This document shows positions 8,132 to 17,572 of a stretch of DNA of 64,000 bases, piece by piece (position 1 is the stretch's first letter; the number at the start of each line of letters is the position of its first letter). Below the pieces are notes generated by a model. It searched no databases. It was given only the letters and a program-made list of their open reading frames with translations, and was not told the DNA's origin. The stretch comes from Rhodobacterales bacterium (GTDB lineage: Bacteria; Pseudomonadota; Alphaproteobacteria; Rhodobacterales; Rhodobacteraceae). The stretch is from the NCBI GenBank assembly GCA_026400355.1, contig JAPLPE010000036.1, forward strand, positions 1 to 64,000, read 5' to 3'. Position numbers and translations under genes: made by a program.

Positions 8132-9781
8132 TCAGCCTGGAAAACCGGGGCGACGTGCCGCCACGGCCAGTTCACGTTCAAGCGCCATCCCAAGGTTCAG
8201 GATCGGCCCTTCGTCAAACAACCGCCCCCAGAGCGATGTCCCCTGCGGTACGGTAAAGACCTGGCCCGAAGCATCGGCCTCGCCCGTGGTCAGCTTGCCC
8301 GATCCCAACGACGCCGGGCTTCGCGTGCCCAACTCTTCAAACCCGGCCCGCAGATGCAGACACGGATGCCCGGTAAAGTTTGATGCGATCAGCATCGGCC
8401 CCGTCATGAATGGCCCGATCAGCGCGTCACACTGGTGGAACAGCCCGTCCAGCGCCTGCATCACCAGATAACGTAGCCGGTCCAGCTGCACGTGGTCCAC
8501 GGCCGAAAGGAACCGCGCTTTGCGCATCGTGTTGGGCCATGCGCCCTCGTCCTGCCAGGTCAGCGTGTCGTCGATGTTCGACAGCGTCAGGTCTTCGAAA
8601 AACGCTGCCGCCTCGGCATAGACGATGTTCATCAGCGCGCCATAGGGCAGATCGGGCAGCGAAACCTCGACCACCTCGACCCCCAGCCGCCTTGCCGCCG
8701 CCAGCGCAGCATGATCCACCGGCGTGGCGCCTTCGCCGAACGCTTCGGGCAGATAGCCAAGCCGAAGCCCCTTGATCCCGGCATTTGCGTCAAACACGAA
8801 GGGTGCAGCAATACTCGACCGGTCCGCCACATCCCCGCCGTTCAGCGCCGCCAGAACGATGGCAGTATCCTCGACCGACCGGCAGATCGGGCCAACCTTG
8901 TCGAGCGTATTGCACAGCGCCATGCCACCGGCGCGGCTTACCCGGCCAAAGGTGGGTCGCAGACCCGTCGTCCCGCATCGCTGGCTGGGCGAGGTGATCG
9001 ACCCCAACGTCTCGGTCCCAATGGCAAAGGCACACAGTGCCCCGCCCGTCGCACTGGCTGACCCGGCGCTCGACCCGCTCGACCCTTCATTCAGGTTCCA
9101 TGGGTTCCGTGTCACCCCGCCATACCAGATGTCGTTATATGCCAGCGCCCCGACCGTGGTCTTGCCCAGAAGCACCGCTCCCTTGGACCGCAACAGTTTG
9201 ACGATGGTCGCATCACTGTCAGGCACCCGGTTCTGGAACGGCTCGGCCCCCCAGCCTGTCACGATTCCCTTGGTATCAAACAGGTCCTTCAGGCCATATG
9301 GAATGCCATGCAGCAGCCCCAGTTTCACCCCTGCCTTGGTTAACGCATCCATCGCCGCCGCCTCGGCCAGCGCCAGTTCCGGCGTGACCATCGCAAAGCA
9401 TTCCAACTTTGGCCCCAGCGTCGCGATGCGGTCCAGATAGATCTGCGTCAGACGCACGCTGCTCAGCTTGCCCGACGCGATCCATGCCGACAGATGGCTG
9501 ACCGGCGCAAAGGCGATGTCCTCATCACTCACCGGCAGGTCCGCCGTGACCTCTGACAGGGTCAGCGAATCTGCCCCATACGGCATTGCAAACCCCGGCA
9601 GACGCGGATCAAATCGCGTGGACATCGGCACCGCATTTGCCAGCTTGAACCCGCGCCGCTGCACTGCCGATGCGATCTGGCCCTCCAGATTGCCAATCAT
9701 CTGCGCACGTTCTTCAGAAGTGTACTCCAGCCCCATCAGCGCTTCGGCCGCGCCGATCATGTCGACAGTGATCCCGGTCAT
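8132..9781 (-). CDS. Amidase signature enzyme (allophanate hydrolase/AtzF-like or amide hydrolase)
   Basis: A 549-residue amidase signature hydrolase. The catalytic Lys is in HGIPYGLKDLFD, the cis-Ser and nucleophile Ser are in the Gly/Ser-rich stretch beginning [15 protein letters not shown] and in GTETLGSITSPS. The N-terminal ~90 residues form an extension before the core. Members cleave amides, acylamides or allophanate; specificity cannot be read off. It is the second gene of the operon, overlapping the GntR regulator by 4 bp (ATGA), and lies upstream of the ABC importer and two M20 enzymes, which fits a pathway that imports and deacylates or deamidates a nitrogen compound. Confidence 0.87.
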   Translation of the reverse strand: MTGITVDMIGAAEALMGLEYTSEERAQMIGNLEGQIASAVQRRGFKLANAVPMSTRFDPRLPGFAMPYGADSLTLSEVTADLPVSDEDIAFAPVSHLSAWIASGKLSSVRLTQIYLDRIATLGPKLECFAMVTPELALAEAAAMDALTKAGVKLGLLHGIPYGLKDLFDTKGIVTGWGAEPFQNRVPDSDATIVKLLRSKGAVLLGKTTVGALAYNDIWYGGVTRNPWNLNEGSSGSSAGSASATGGALCAFAIGTETLGSITSPSQRCGTTGLRPTFGRVSRAGGMALCNTLDKVGPICRSVEDTAIVLAALNGGDVADRSSIAAPFVFDANAGIKGLRLGYLPEAFGEGATPVDHAALAAARRLGVEVVEVSLPDLPYGALMNIVYAEAAAFFEDLTLSNIDDTLTWQDEGAWPNTMRKARFLSAVDHVQLDRLRYLVMQALDGLFHQCDALIGPFMTGPMLIASNFTGHPCLHLRAGFEELGTRSPASLGSGKLTTGEADASGQVFTVPQGTSLWGRLFDEGPILNLGMALERELAVAARRPGFPG

Positions 9782-10509
9782 AAGTTCCCCCCTTCGGTCG
9801 CGGCACTGTCCGGCCCAAGGATGCGCCGCAGGTTCCGTTCCAGTGTCTGCAGATGCGCCCGCATCGCGGCTTCGGCTCCCCCAGGGTCGCCCGCCTCCAT
9901 CATGTCGATCATCGCATGGTGTTCCCTGTCGCTGATCTTCAATGTCTCAAGCGACCGCGCCTTGGACCTCAGTCCGCGCCAGTTCTGGTTCGCCCGGATC
10001 TCGTCGATCAGCGAAAACGCCGTCAGCAGAGGCCGGTTCCCCGCCGTACGCGCAATCAGCCGGTGAAGCGCCCCGTCCCAGAGTTCGATGCTGTCCGGGT
10101 CTGTCGCCTCGACCGTCCGCCGCGCCAGATTGCGCATCCGTTCGATATCGGCGGGCAGGGCTATCTTCGCACACATCGCTGCCAGCGCAGGCTCTATGCA
10201 CAGCCGTGCTTCCATCACCTCAAGGATATTCGTCTCGCCCACGATTTCTGCGGCCAGCACCTGCGTCGGATCGGGCGGCAACCCGGCAAACGTCCCCTTG
10301 CCCTGCTTGCGCCAGATCAGCCCCTCGGCTTCCAGCGCCTCCAGCGCGCGCCGCACTGCCCGCCGCCCGACCCCCATCCCCTCGGACAATTCACGCTCGG
10401 TCGGCAGCCGGCCACCCTCACCCAGATCGGCACTGTCGATCAAGGACTGTAGTCGTGTCCGCACTGCGGTCACGCTGTCGTCCGGTCCGACTCTGCGAAG
10501 GGTGTTCAT
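9778..10509 (-). CDS. GntR-family (FadR subfamily) transcriptional regulator
   Basis: A 243-residue repressor-type regulator. The N-terminal winged helix is clear (RLPTERELSEGMGVGRRAVRR then LEAEGLIWRKQGKGTFAG), followed by an all-helical FCD ligand-binding domain with the His residues expected for a metal site (LHRLIARTAGN, DREHHAMIDMM, MRAHLQTLERN). The frame is open up to 10587, but ATG 10509 (MNTLRRVGPDD) is preferred because it starts just before the regulatory domain and just after an inverted repeat. It is the first gene of the peptide/amide operon and likely controls it and itself through the palindrome at 10520-10540. Confidence 0.85.
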   Translation of the reverse strand: MNTLRRVGPDDSVTAVRTRLQSLIDSADLGEGGRLPTERELSEGMGVGRRAVRRALEALEAEGLIWRKQGKGTFAGLPPDPTQVLAAEIVGETNILEVMEARLCIEPALAAMCAKIALPADIERMRNLARRTVEATDPDSIELWDGALHRLIARTAGNRPLLTAFSLIDEIRANQNWRGLRSKARSLETLKISDREHHAMIDMMEAGDPGGAEAAMRAHLQTLERNLRRILGPDSAATEGGNL

Positions 10510-10827
10510 TGTAAACCTTGAACCATTCTGGATATGGTTCGCAAAACGACCCGCATGCTGCGATTCTGTCAATGCCTTTCCGACCATGCGTCACCTTCGG
10601 CAGCATAAAGTGATGATACTGGGGCAAATCGCGGAATTTTTGGACGTTCCCGAGACCAAGATGACGCCCAGCCCCGATCCCGGGCCTGACTCCGCAGGCG
10701 TGAACAGACGGATCATTCACCGATTGGATCGCCTTGCCCACGGCGCTCGTCAACGAAAGCTGCGCTGGCCTATTGTCCAGACTTCAAGCAGACAGAATTT
10801 CAACACAACATTGCAGGCCACGACGAC
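10510..10827. other. Intergenic region upstream of the GntR operon
   Basis: About 318 bp without a convincing gene, between the end of the second ABC operon and the start of the GntR regulator. It must hold the promoter of the GntR-led operon (transcribed leftwards). Apart from the palindrome next to the GntR start I see no clear terminator for the operon ending at 10828 and no recognisable RNA gene. Confidence 0.6.
10520..10540 (-). promoter_or_regulatory. Candidate GntR operator (7-7-7 inverted repeat)
   Basis: The arms gaaccat (10520-10526) and atggttc (10534-10540) are perfect inverted repeats separated by 7 bp, 10 bp upstream of the GntR start codon. The size and position suit an autoregulatory operator of a dimeric winged-helix repressor. 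Binding is inference. Confidence 0.5.
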
Positions 10828-12594
10828 TTACCCCGGCAGGGCGTTCGCGACCCAATGCCCGTCCCCGGCATCCCGCAAGACAACACGCTGCGGCCCCTGA
10901 CCCACCGGATGCACTGGGCTCGGCACCTCACCCCCGAGCCTGCGTGCCTCGGGCCTGACGTGGGCAGGGTCCGGAACCGGCACCGCTGCGATCAACCGCT
11001 GCGTATAGGGGTGCAGCGGATTGCCAAAGACCTGCGCCCGTGTGCCCCGCTCCACCAACTGCCCCAGATACATCACGCCCACCCGGTCGCTGATGCTGTC
11101 CACGACGGCCATGTCGTGACTGATGAACAGGATGGCAACCCCGAACTCCTCTTTCAGCGCCTTCAGCAGAACAAGGACCTGCGCCTGCACTGAAACATCC
11201 AGCGCTGAAACCGCCTCGTCCGCAATGATGAGTTCAGGCTGCAACGCCAGTGCCCGCGCGATGCAGATGCGCTGCCGTTGCCCGCCCGAGAATTCATGCG
11301 GATACCGGTCCATCTGTTCTGCCGTCAGCCCGACCCGAGCCATCAGGTCAGCGGCGCGTTCCTTCGCTCCACCAATCCCGTGGATGACCAACGGTTCGGC
11401 CACGAGATTGCCTACCGTCATCCGGGGGTCAAGCGCGGCCATCGGGTCCTGAAACACGATCTGCACGCGTCGGGTCAGCGCCTTCTGCGCCGCACCGGCC
11501 AGACCCTGCACCGCCTGCCCGGCAATCTCGATCCGCCCCTCGTGCGGCACCAGTCCGACCATCGCCTTGGCAATCGTCGATTTCCCGCAGCCGGATTCAC
11601 CGACCAGTGCGAAAGTCTCGCCCTTGTGGATATCGAAACTCACATGCTCGACCGCATGCACCCGCGCGGTAACCCGGCCCAGAATGCCGCCGTGTATATC
11701 ATACCGCACTTGCACATCGCTTAATCGCGCAATCGGATCGGACTTTGGCGCAACCCGTGCCGCCGTCGACCCCATCCGCGGCACAGCAGCAAGAAGCGCC
11801 TGCGTGTAAGGCATCTGTGGCCGCGCAAAGATGTCGCCGACCCCGCCTTCTTCAACCATCTGGCCCGCCCGCATGACTATCACCCGGTCGGCCATCTCTG
11901 CCACCACACCCATGTCATGCGTGATCAGGATGATTGCCGTCCCCAGATCGCGCTGCAGATCGCGCAAGAGGTCCAGCACTTCGCGCTGCACAGTCACGTC
12001 GAGCGCGGTCGTGGGTTCATCTGCGATCAGCACCTCGGGCCGCAGAGCCAACGCCATTGCAATCATCACCCGCTGTCGCATCCCGCCCGACAATTCATGC
12101 GGATACTGAATCATCCGCCGCTCTGGTTCCGAAAGCAGCACCTGCCGCAGTGCCGCAAGCGCCCGTTTGTGGGCCTCGCCCCGGCTGACCGGCTCATGCG
12201 CCCGAATGGCTTCGGCCAGTTGCATGCCTATCGTCAGAACCGGGTTCAGCGAAGTCATGGGCTCCTGAAAGATCATCGCGATCCGGTCGCCCCTGATCCT
12301 CCGCATCGCTGCTTCGGAGAGTGTCGTCAGGTCAGTTCCCCCCAGCCGCACCGAACCGCCCGTCACCCCGACCGCAGGCGGCGGAAGCAGCCCCATGATG
12401 GCCAGCGAGGTGATGGACTTCCCGGACCCGCTTTCCCCGGCAATGGCCAGCGTCTCGCCCTTGCCCACCACAAAGGTCAGCCCGCTGACCAGCGGCTGCA
12501 ACCCATCTTCGGTCCGGACCGAAACGGTCAGGTTCTCCACCGACAGGACCGGGGCGGTGTCCGCCCCGGTCATTGACCTGGCGCTTGCCGTCAT
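10828..12594 (-). CDS. Double ATP-binding protein of the amide/peptide ABC importer
   Basis: A 588-residue protein with two ABC ATPase modules, again the DppD-DppF fused type. Module one has Walker A GESGSGKS near residue 55 and LSGGMRQRV; module two has GESGCGKS near 335 and FSGGQRQRI with IIADEAVSALD. The stretch PLHPYTQRLIAAVP near the C-terminus is the oligopeptide-type extension. It is the last gene of the operon headed by the AmiC-like sensor and overlaps the formamidase stop by 4 bp. It is a paralogue of the ATPase at 2861-4678 but clearly diverged. Confidence 0.92.
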   Translation of the reverse strand: MTASARSMTGADTAPVLSVENLTVSVRTEDGLQPLVSGLTFVVGKGETLAIAGESGSGKSITSLAIMGLLPPPAVGVTGGSVRLGGTDLTTLSEAAMRRIRGDRIAMIFQEPMTSLNPVLTIGMQLAEAIRAHEPVSRGEAHKRALAALRQVLLSEPERRMIQYPHELSGGMRQRVMIAMALALRPEVLIADEPTTALDVTVQREVLDLLRDLQRDLGTAIILITHDMGVVAEMADRVIVMRAGQMVEEGGVGDIFARPQMPYTQALLAAVPRMGSTAARVAPKSDPIARLSDVQVRYDIHGGILGRVTARVHAVEHVSFDIHKGETFALVGESGCGKSTIAKAMVGLVPHEGRIEIAGQAVQGLAGAAQKALTRRVQIVFQDPMAALDPRMTVGNLVAEPLVIHGIGGAKERAADLMARVGLTAEQMDRYPHEFSGGQRQRICIARALALQPELIIADEAVSALDVSVQAQVLVLLKALKEEFGVAILFISHDMAVVDSISDRVGVMYLGQLVERGTRAQVFGNPLHPYTQRLIAAVPVPDPAHVRPEARRLGGEVPSPVHPVGQGPQRVVLRDAGDGHWVANALPG

Positions 12595-13535
12595 TCGAAA
12601 ACGCAGCGTGGGAAGTAGAAGCTGACGACCCAGTTCGGCATGTCAACGATCTCGGATATCCGCAGGTCGCCGCAGGTCGAACAGAGCATATAGGAGTCGA
12701 CAGCCGAAATACCCCGCGTGGCGCAAAGCAGGTCGATCATGTTGCTGACCGCATCCCGGGACGCAGCCATCAGATCCGGCCCGATCCCCGTCGTCGCCTC
12801 ATACCCCTTGGCATCCAGATGCCGCGTCACCGGCCCCGGCGTGGTAAAGCGCGGTGTTTTGAGGTTCGCCCCCTTCACGAGATCAAGCGTCAGGATCACA
12901 TCCATCGGGCTTTCAATCGCCGTCCCGCAGACCTCTCCATCCCCTTGTGCCGCATGGGTATCGCCCACACTGAACAAGGCCCCCGCCACTTCGACCGGCA
13001 GATACAGCGTCGTCCCCGCCGCAAGATCTCGGATGTCAAGGTTCCCGCCCACGCGTCGGGGCGGAACCACCGAATGCAGCCCCGGTTCCGCCAGCGCGTT
13101 CCCGATGGTCCCTGCAAACGGCTTCAGCGGGATCGCCGCCAAAGACCCCCAAGCGGCGGGGGCCATGCTTTCGATGTCGTATTTCCAGACGATCAGCGCC
13201 GGATCCTTGAACTGATCGGCCAGCAACCCGAAGCCCGGAATGTTGGCCGTCCAGCCAAAGCCCGAAGGCTTGAAGCTGTCGATGGTCACCTTCACCGCAT
13301 CGCCGGGTTCCGCTCCGTCGATGTAAATCGGCCCCGACACCGGATTGATCTTGCCAAAGTCAAGGTTGATCACGTCCTGCAGCGTGGACGTCGGGCCCAG
13401 TTGGCCCGCCGAGGAATCGTGACAGTGAAACAGGATGGTCGATCCGGGGGCGACCCTTTCGGCCGGGACATTGGAATTGTCCCAGCCGAAATGGTGCTGG
13501 TGCCCGTGGATCGTATAGTCACAGGCTTTGCACAT
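12591..13535 (-). CDS. Acetamidase/formamidase family protein (FmdA/AmdA)
   Basis: A 314-residue enzyme of the FmdA/AmdA family, which hydrolyses formamide or acetamide to ammonia and the acid in the cytoplasm. Family features seen: N-terminal HHFGWDN and PGSTILFHCHDSSAGQ, the segment IYIDGAEPGDAVKVTI, and GDTHAAQGDGEVCGTAIE, which carries the acidic and His residues typical of the fold. The C-terminal DLRISEIVDMPNWVVSFYFP also matches the family. It lies between the binding-protein gene (5 bp) and the ATPase gene (4-bp overlap), so import and hydrolysis of a short amide appear to be co-expressed under the AmiC/AmiR-like regulators. Confidence 0.88.
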   Translation of the reverse strand: MCKACDYTIHGHQHHFGWDNSNVPAERVAPGSTILFHCHDSSAGQLGPTSTLQDVINLDFGKINPVSGPIYIDGAEPGDAVKVTIDSFKPSGFGWTANIPGFGLLADQFKDPALIVWKYDIESMAPAAWGSLAAIPLKPFAGTIGNALAEPGLHSVVPPRRVGGNLDIRDLAAGTTLYLPVEVAGALFSVGDTHAAQGDGEVCGTAIESPMDVILTLDLVKGANLKTPRFTTPGPVTRHLDAKGYEATTGIGPDLMAASRDAVSNMIDLLCATRGISAVDSYMLCSTCGDLRISEIVDMPNWVVSFYFPRCVFE

Positions 13536-13540
13536 GACGC

Positions 13541-15163
13541 TTACTCGGTCACATAGACGTAGTCGTAGTTGACCGGGATCGACACAGGATCGACGTAAAG
13601 GCTGTCATCCCCGCCCATCCGTGGGCTACGCATGGTGAACCGCTGTTCGTTGAACACGGGCACCCAGGGCGCATCCTCCATGACACCCATATAGATGTCG
13701 GACCACATCTTCATACGGTCGGCAATCTGCGCCGGGTCCGCCATGCTGTCGGCGGTCACAGCCATCGCATCGAGATCCGCGTTACAGTACTTGGACCAGT
13801 TCCAGCCCCCTTCTGCCGCACCGCCACAGCCCAGGATCGGGCCGTAGAAGTTAGACGGATCGGGGAAGTCCGCGATCCATGCCATGCCGCCCGACCAGAT
13901 CATCGGCGCGGTGCCTGCACCGCCCGCTTCGATCACGTTGGCCTGCGCAAGGCTTTGTAAGTTGGCCGAGATCCCGATGGCCGCCAGATCCTGCTGGATT
14001 GCCTGCGCGATACGCGGGTTTGGGTCGGTGTTCATGACGTAAAGGTCGGTCTCGAACCCGTCCGAGAACCCGGCCTCGGCTAACATCGCTCGGGCGGCTT
14101 CGGGGTCATAGGCGTAACCGGCATAGCCCTCGGTATAGCCCGGCATCGACGGGGGCAGGGGCTGTGTTGCGGGAACGGCGCGCCCGTTGATGATCTGGAC
14201 GATCCGGTCCTTGTTGATCGCCATGTTCACCGCCTTCCGGACAGCAACATTGTCAAACGGCGGGATGGTCACGTTCAGCGTGATATAGCCCGTCTGCAAC
14301 TGCCCGCCTTCAACCACTTCTGCCGCCTGCGCCGGGTCGGCCATGACTTCGGTGAACTTGGCCGGTGGAATACCGTCACCCGGCAGATCGACCTCTCCGT
14401 TCTGGAGCCGCAGCAGCGCCACGACCGGCTCTTGCCCCACTTCGAACGTCACCGAGTCGAGATAGGGAACGCCTTCACGCCAGTAGTTGGCGTTCTTCGA
14501 GAATATGAGCCGCTGGCCGATGGTCCATTCGGCCAGTGAAAAGGCCCCCGTGCCGACAGGCATCTTGCCAAAGTCGTCGCCTGCGGCTTCAACCGCTTCC
14601 TTCGGCACAACGCTGGAAAAGTTCAGCGCCATGACATGCAGGAACGTCGCATCAGGCCGCGAAAGCTGGATCTGCACCGTCAGTGGGTCGATGACAGTGA
14701 CACCCGACAGGCCCTTCGCCGACCCGTCCATCGCCTCGGCAAAGCCGGCGATCGACCCAAAGAACCCCGCACCGGGGCTTTGCGTCGCGGGGTTCGTCAC
14801 ACGGTCCAGCGAATACTTGACATCCTCGGCTGTCATCTCGCGCCCGTTGTGGAACAGGACGCCGGGGCGCAACTTGAACGTATAGGTCAGCCCGTCCTCG
14901 GTCATGGTATAGCTTTCGGCCAAACCGGGACGCAGATCGGTCGTGCCGGGAACATAGTCCATCAAGCTGTCGAACAGCGACTTGATCATCGACCAGTTCT
15001 GCCAGTCATAGCCAATCGCCGGGTCCAGCGTGGCCACGTCATCCTTGTAGGTGACGGTGATGTTCCCGCCCGATAGCGCATTCGGATCGGGGACATAATC
15101 CTGCGCCATCGCAGGCAGGGTAAGCGCGAGGGCCAGGGCAGTCGAGGCAAGCAGTTTCTTCAC
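13541..15163 (-). CDS. Periplasmic substrate-binding protein of the amide ABC importer
   Basis: A 540-residue family 5 solute-binding protein. It has a classic Sec signal (MKKLLASTALALALTLPAMA, cleavage near AQD), unlike the Tat-exported paralogue at 6501-8051. The family signature lies around TFKLRPGVLFHNGREMTAEDVKYSL. Although the family is named for peptides, the neighbours (formamidase, AmiC/AmiR-like regulators) suggest a small amide or amidated compound as ligand; that is inference. It is separated by 27 bp from the permease upstream. Confidence 0.9.
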   Translation of the reverse strand: MKKLLASTALALALTLPAMAQDYVPDPNALSGGNITVTYKDDVATLDPAIGYDWQNWSMIKSLFDSLMDYVPGTTDLRPGLAESYTMTEDGLTYTFKLRPGVLFHNGREMTAEDVKYSLDRVTNPATQSPGAGFFGSIAGFAEAMDGSAKGLSGVTVIDPLTVQIQLSRPDATFLHVMALNFSSVVPKEAVEAAGDDFGKMPVGTGAFSLAEWTIGQRLIFSKNANYWREGVPYLDSVTFEVGQEPVVALLRLQNGEVDLPGDGIPPAKFTEVMADPAQAAEVVEGGQLQTGYITLNVTIPPFDNVAVRKAVNMAINKDRIVQIINGRAVPATQPLPPSMPGYTEGYAGYAYDPEAARAMLAEAGFSDGFETDLYVMNTDPNPRIAQAIQQDLAAIGISANLQSLAQANVIEAGGAGTAPMIWSGGMAWIADFPDPSNFYGPILGCGGAAEGGWNWSKYCNADLDAMAVTADSMADPAQIADRMKMWSDIYMGVMEDAPWVPVFNEQRFTMRSPRMGGDDSLYVDPVSIPVNYDYVYVTE

Positions 15164-15190
15164 GTCATGTCTCCTGTTGGTGTTGATGAT

Positions 15191-16111
15191 TCAGCGTAAC
15201 TTGATGCGGGGGTCGATCATCGGACAGATGATGTCGGCCAATAGATTTCCCAGAACAATGGTGGTCGCAGAAACCAGCGTTACGCCCATGATGATCGGAA
15301 TGTCCACGCGCTGGATCGCCTGCCATGCCAATTGCCCGATCCCCGGCCAGCCGAACACGCTTTCGACCACAACGATCCCGCCCATGAAAACCCCGATGTC
15401 GATCCCGATCATCGCGATGATCGGCAGGATCGCATTGGGCAGCGCATGCCGCAGGATTACCCGCCCCCGAGTCAGTCCCTTGGCCCGCGCGGTGCGCACA
15501 AAATCCTGGCGCAGAACGTCGATCATCGACGACCGCATCATCCGCGAATACCACCCGGAACCGAGCAGACCCAAAGTCAGCGCGGGCAGGACCAAATGCG
15601 CAAACGTCCCGTAGCCCCCAATCGGAAACCACCCAAGTTTGACGGCAAAGACATAAAGCAACAGCAGGCTCACCACGAACTGCGGGGCCGACACGGCAAC
15701 GAAACTCCCCACCATGACAACATGATCAAGCGGCCTGCCACGGGAAAGCGCCGCGACAACGCCCAGCGTCACCCCAATCAGCAACTCGCAGAAGATCGCT
15801 GCCACCATGAGCAGGAGCGTCGCCGGCAGCCGTGACCAGACAAGCTCTGCCACCTCGGTCTTTTGCAGATAGCTCCGCCCGAGATCGCCCTGCACCAGCC
15901 CGCCCAAATATCGCCCGTATTGCACGATGAACGGCTGATCGAGGCCAAGCTGTTCGCGGATAATCTGAACCGTCTCGGGCGTGGCCGACCGCCCGGCAAT
16001 CTGCCGCACTGGATCAGCGGGCAGGACATAAAGCAGGAAAAAGGTGATGAAACTCACCCCAAGAAGGATCAGCAACGACTCGATCAGCCGCCTTGCAAGA
16101 TAAGCCGCCAT
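15191..16111 (-). CDS. ABC transporter permease (DppB-like)
   Basis: A 306-residue inner-membrane permease. The first helix starts at YLARRLIESLLILLGVSFI; the periplasmic motif DPVRQIAGRSATPETVQIIR and the following helices are as in DppB. The EAA loop is DFVRTARAKGLTRGRVILRH. Its start codon shares one base with the stop of the companion permease upstream, so the two are translationally coupled. It forms a heterodimeric channel with the product of 16111-16995. Confidence 0.92.
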   Translation of the reverse strand: MAAYLARRLIESLLILLGVSFITFFLLYVLPADPVRQIAGRSATPETVQIIREQLGLDQPFIVQYGRYLGGLVQGDLGRSYLQKTEVAELVWSRLPATLLLMVAAIFCELLIGVTLGVVAALSRGRPLDHVVMVGSFVAVSAPQFVVSLLLLYVFAVKLGWFPIGGYGTFAHLVLPALTLGLLGSGWYSRMMRSSMIDVLRQDFVRTARAKGLTRGRVILRHALPNAILPIIAMIGIDIGVFMGGIVVVESVFGWPGIGQLAWQAIQRVDIPIIMGVTLVSATTIVLGNLLADIICPMIDPRIKLR

Positions 16112-16995
16112 CAGCCACGCCCCCGCTGGGTTGGGTCCAACACATCGCGCAATGCATCGCCCACAAGATTGAACGCCAGCGCCAAGAGCAGCACAGCCGC
16201 CCCCGGAATGAACACAAGCCAGGGGGCCGACTGGAAATAGGTTTGGTTCTCGAAAATGATATTGCCCCAGCTCGGCGTCGGCGGCTGCACGCCCACCCCA
16301 AGAAACGACAGCGTCGCCTCAAGCAGAACCGTCGTCGAAATCCCCAGGGTTCCCCAGACGATGATCGTGGGCACCAGATGCGGCAGGATATGCCTGAACA
16401 GGATACGCCCCGTGCCCGCCCCCATCGTCCGCTCTGCGGCGATAAAGTCCCGCGTGGCCAGCGATGTCGTCTCGGTATAGATAACCCGCGCGGTCTGCAC
16501 CCAGTTGACCAGCGCGATCACCATCGCAACGATCCAGAGCGACGGCTCGAAAATCGCAGCCAGGCAGATCGCCAGCAGCAGCGCGGGAAATGCCATCATC
16601 AGGTCGGTGAACCGCATCAGCCCCGCCCCGATCCACCCCTGGAAATACCCCGCCGTGATCCCCACCAGCGTCCCGATCAAAAGCGCCAGCCCGTTCGCCA
16701 CAACCCCGATGATCAGCGACGTGCGCGCCCCGAACAGAATGCGCGAAAACAGGTCCCGGCCCAGCAGGTCCGTCCCCATCGGATAGGCCCCGCCGGGCGG
16801 CAGCGGCGCACCCTCGATCGTCAGCCCGTCGAAATGCTGCTCTTCGGGCGCATAGGGCGCAATCCACGGCGCAAACACGGCACCAACCACCACAATAGCA
16901 ATCAGGACCAGCCCGAACACGGCCAGCTTCCGCCTTAACAGCCGTCGCCAGGCCGAAGCCGGGCGCGACCGGCTAACCACGGTTGCGTCGGTCAT
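16111..16995 (-). CDS. ABC transporter permease (DppC-like)
   Basis: A 294-residue permease of the DppC family. The frame extends upstream, but the first ~29 codons overlap the ANTAR gene with atypical sequence; ATG 16995 (MTDATVVSRSRP) gives the expected cytoplasmic N-terminus before the first helix at KLAVFGLVLIAIVVVGAVFA. The family motif YPMGTDLLGRDLFSRILFG and the C-terminal LSFLGVGVQPPTPSWGN are clear. It overlaps the ANTAR regulator gene by 23 bp, which suggests coupled translation in the sensor-transporter operon. Confidence 0.9.
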   Translation of the reverse strand: MTDATVVSRSRPASAWRRLLRRKLAVFGLVLIAIVVVGAVFAPWIAPYAPEEQHFDGLTIEGAPLPPGGAYPMGTDLLGRDLFSRILFGARTSLIIGVVANGLALLIGTLVGITAGYFQGWIGAGLMRFTDLMMAFPALLLAICLAAIFEPSLWIVAMVIALVNWVQTARVIYTETTSLATRDFIAAERTMGAGTGRILFRHILPHLVPTIIVWGTLGISTTVLLEATLSFLGVGVQPPTPSWGNIIFENQTYFQSAPWLVFIPGAAVLLLALAFNLVGDALRDVLDPTQRGRG

Positions 16996-17572
16996 CCGCA
17001 CCCCCGTCGCCACCCAAGATCCGCGCCGCCGCTTCCTCGAAACTGATACGCCAGGCCATCGCCATCTTGCGCAACTGCGCATAGGCCTCGGCCTCGCTCT
17101 TGCCCCGTGCCGCCAGCTTCATCACCGCCTGCACCACCGTCCGCCGCTCGTCCAGCCGCCGCCGCAGTTCCGCAATCTCGGCTGACAACTCGCGCTGGGC
17201 ATCAAACGCCGCCCGCGCGATTAGAAGCGCCGAATAGGCACCGTTGTCGCCGACGGGCTTGAGCATTTGTGCATGCGCCCCCAGTTGCAGCGACCATTCG
17301 ATCCGCCCCGGCGCCTCGGACCCGATCAGCGCGATCATCGGTATCGGGCTTTCGCCCGGCCCCCAGGGGAACTGTGCGTCATGCCCCGTGTCTGCGTCAA
17401 AGAACACGAAATCTGCGGCCAGCGCCTCGGCCCCCAGATCCGGCCATACCTGCTCCACCACCAGACCGATCGCTGTCAACTGTCGCGTCAGTGCGGCCAC
17501 CGTCGCATGGGGACGGTGCAGGATCACCGCCCGCGCCCCGCCTAGGTTCTGTATCCGCAGACCCCGCTTCAC
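16973..17572 (-). CDS. amiR: ANTAR-domain RNA-binding antiterminator (AmiR-like)
   Basis: A 199-residue protein with an N-terminal receiver-like domain (residues ~10-120) that lacks a normal phospho-acceptor context, a central coiled helix (ELSAEIAELRRRLDERRTVV) and a C-terminal three-helix ANTAR domain around KSEAEAYAQLRKMAMAWRIS. ANTAR proteins bind paired hairpins in leader RNA and prevent formation of an intrinsic terminator. In Pseudomonas, AmiR is held inactive by AmiC until an amide binds. Here the gene overlaps the AmiC-like gene by 4 bp, and the operon leader carries a terminator at 18671-18713, the expected target. Gene symbol is by analogy. Confidence 0.85.
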   Translation of the reverse strand: MKRGLRIQNLGGARAVILHRPHATVAALTRQLTAIGLVVEQVWPDLGAEALAADFVFFDADTGHDAQFPWGPGESPIPMIALIGSEAPGRIEWSLQLGAHAQMLKPVGDNGAYSALLIARAAFDAQRELSAEIAELRRRLDERRTVVQAVMKLAARGKSEAEAYAQLRKMAMAWRISFEEAAARILGGDGGADDRRNRG

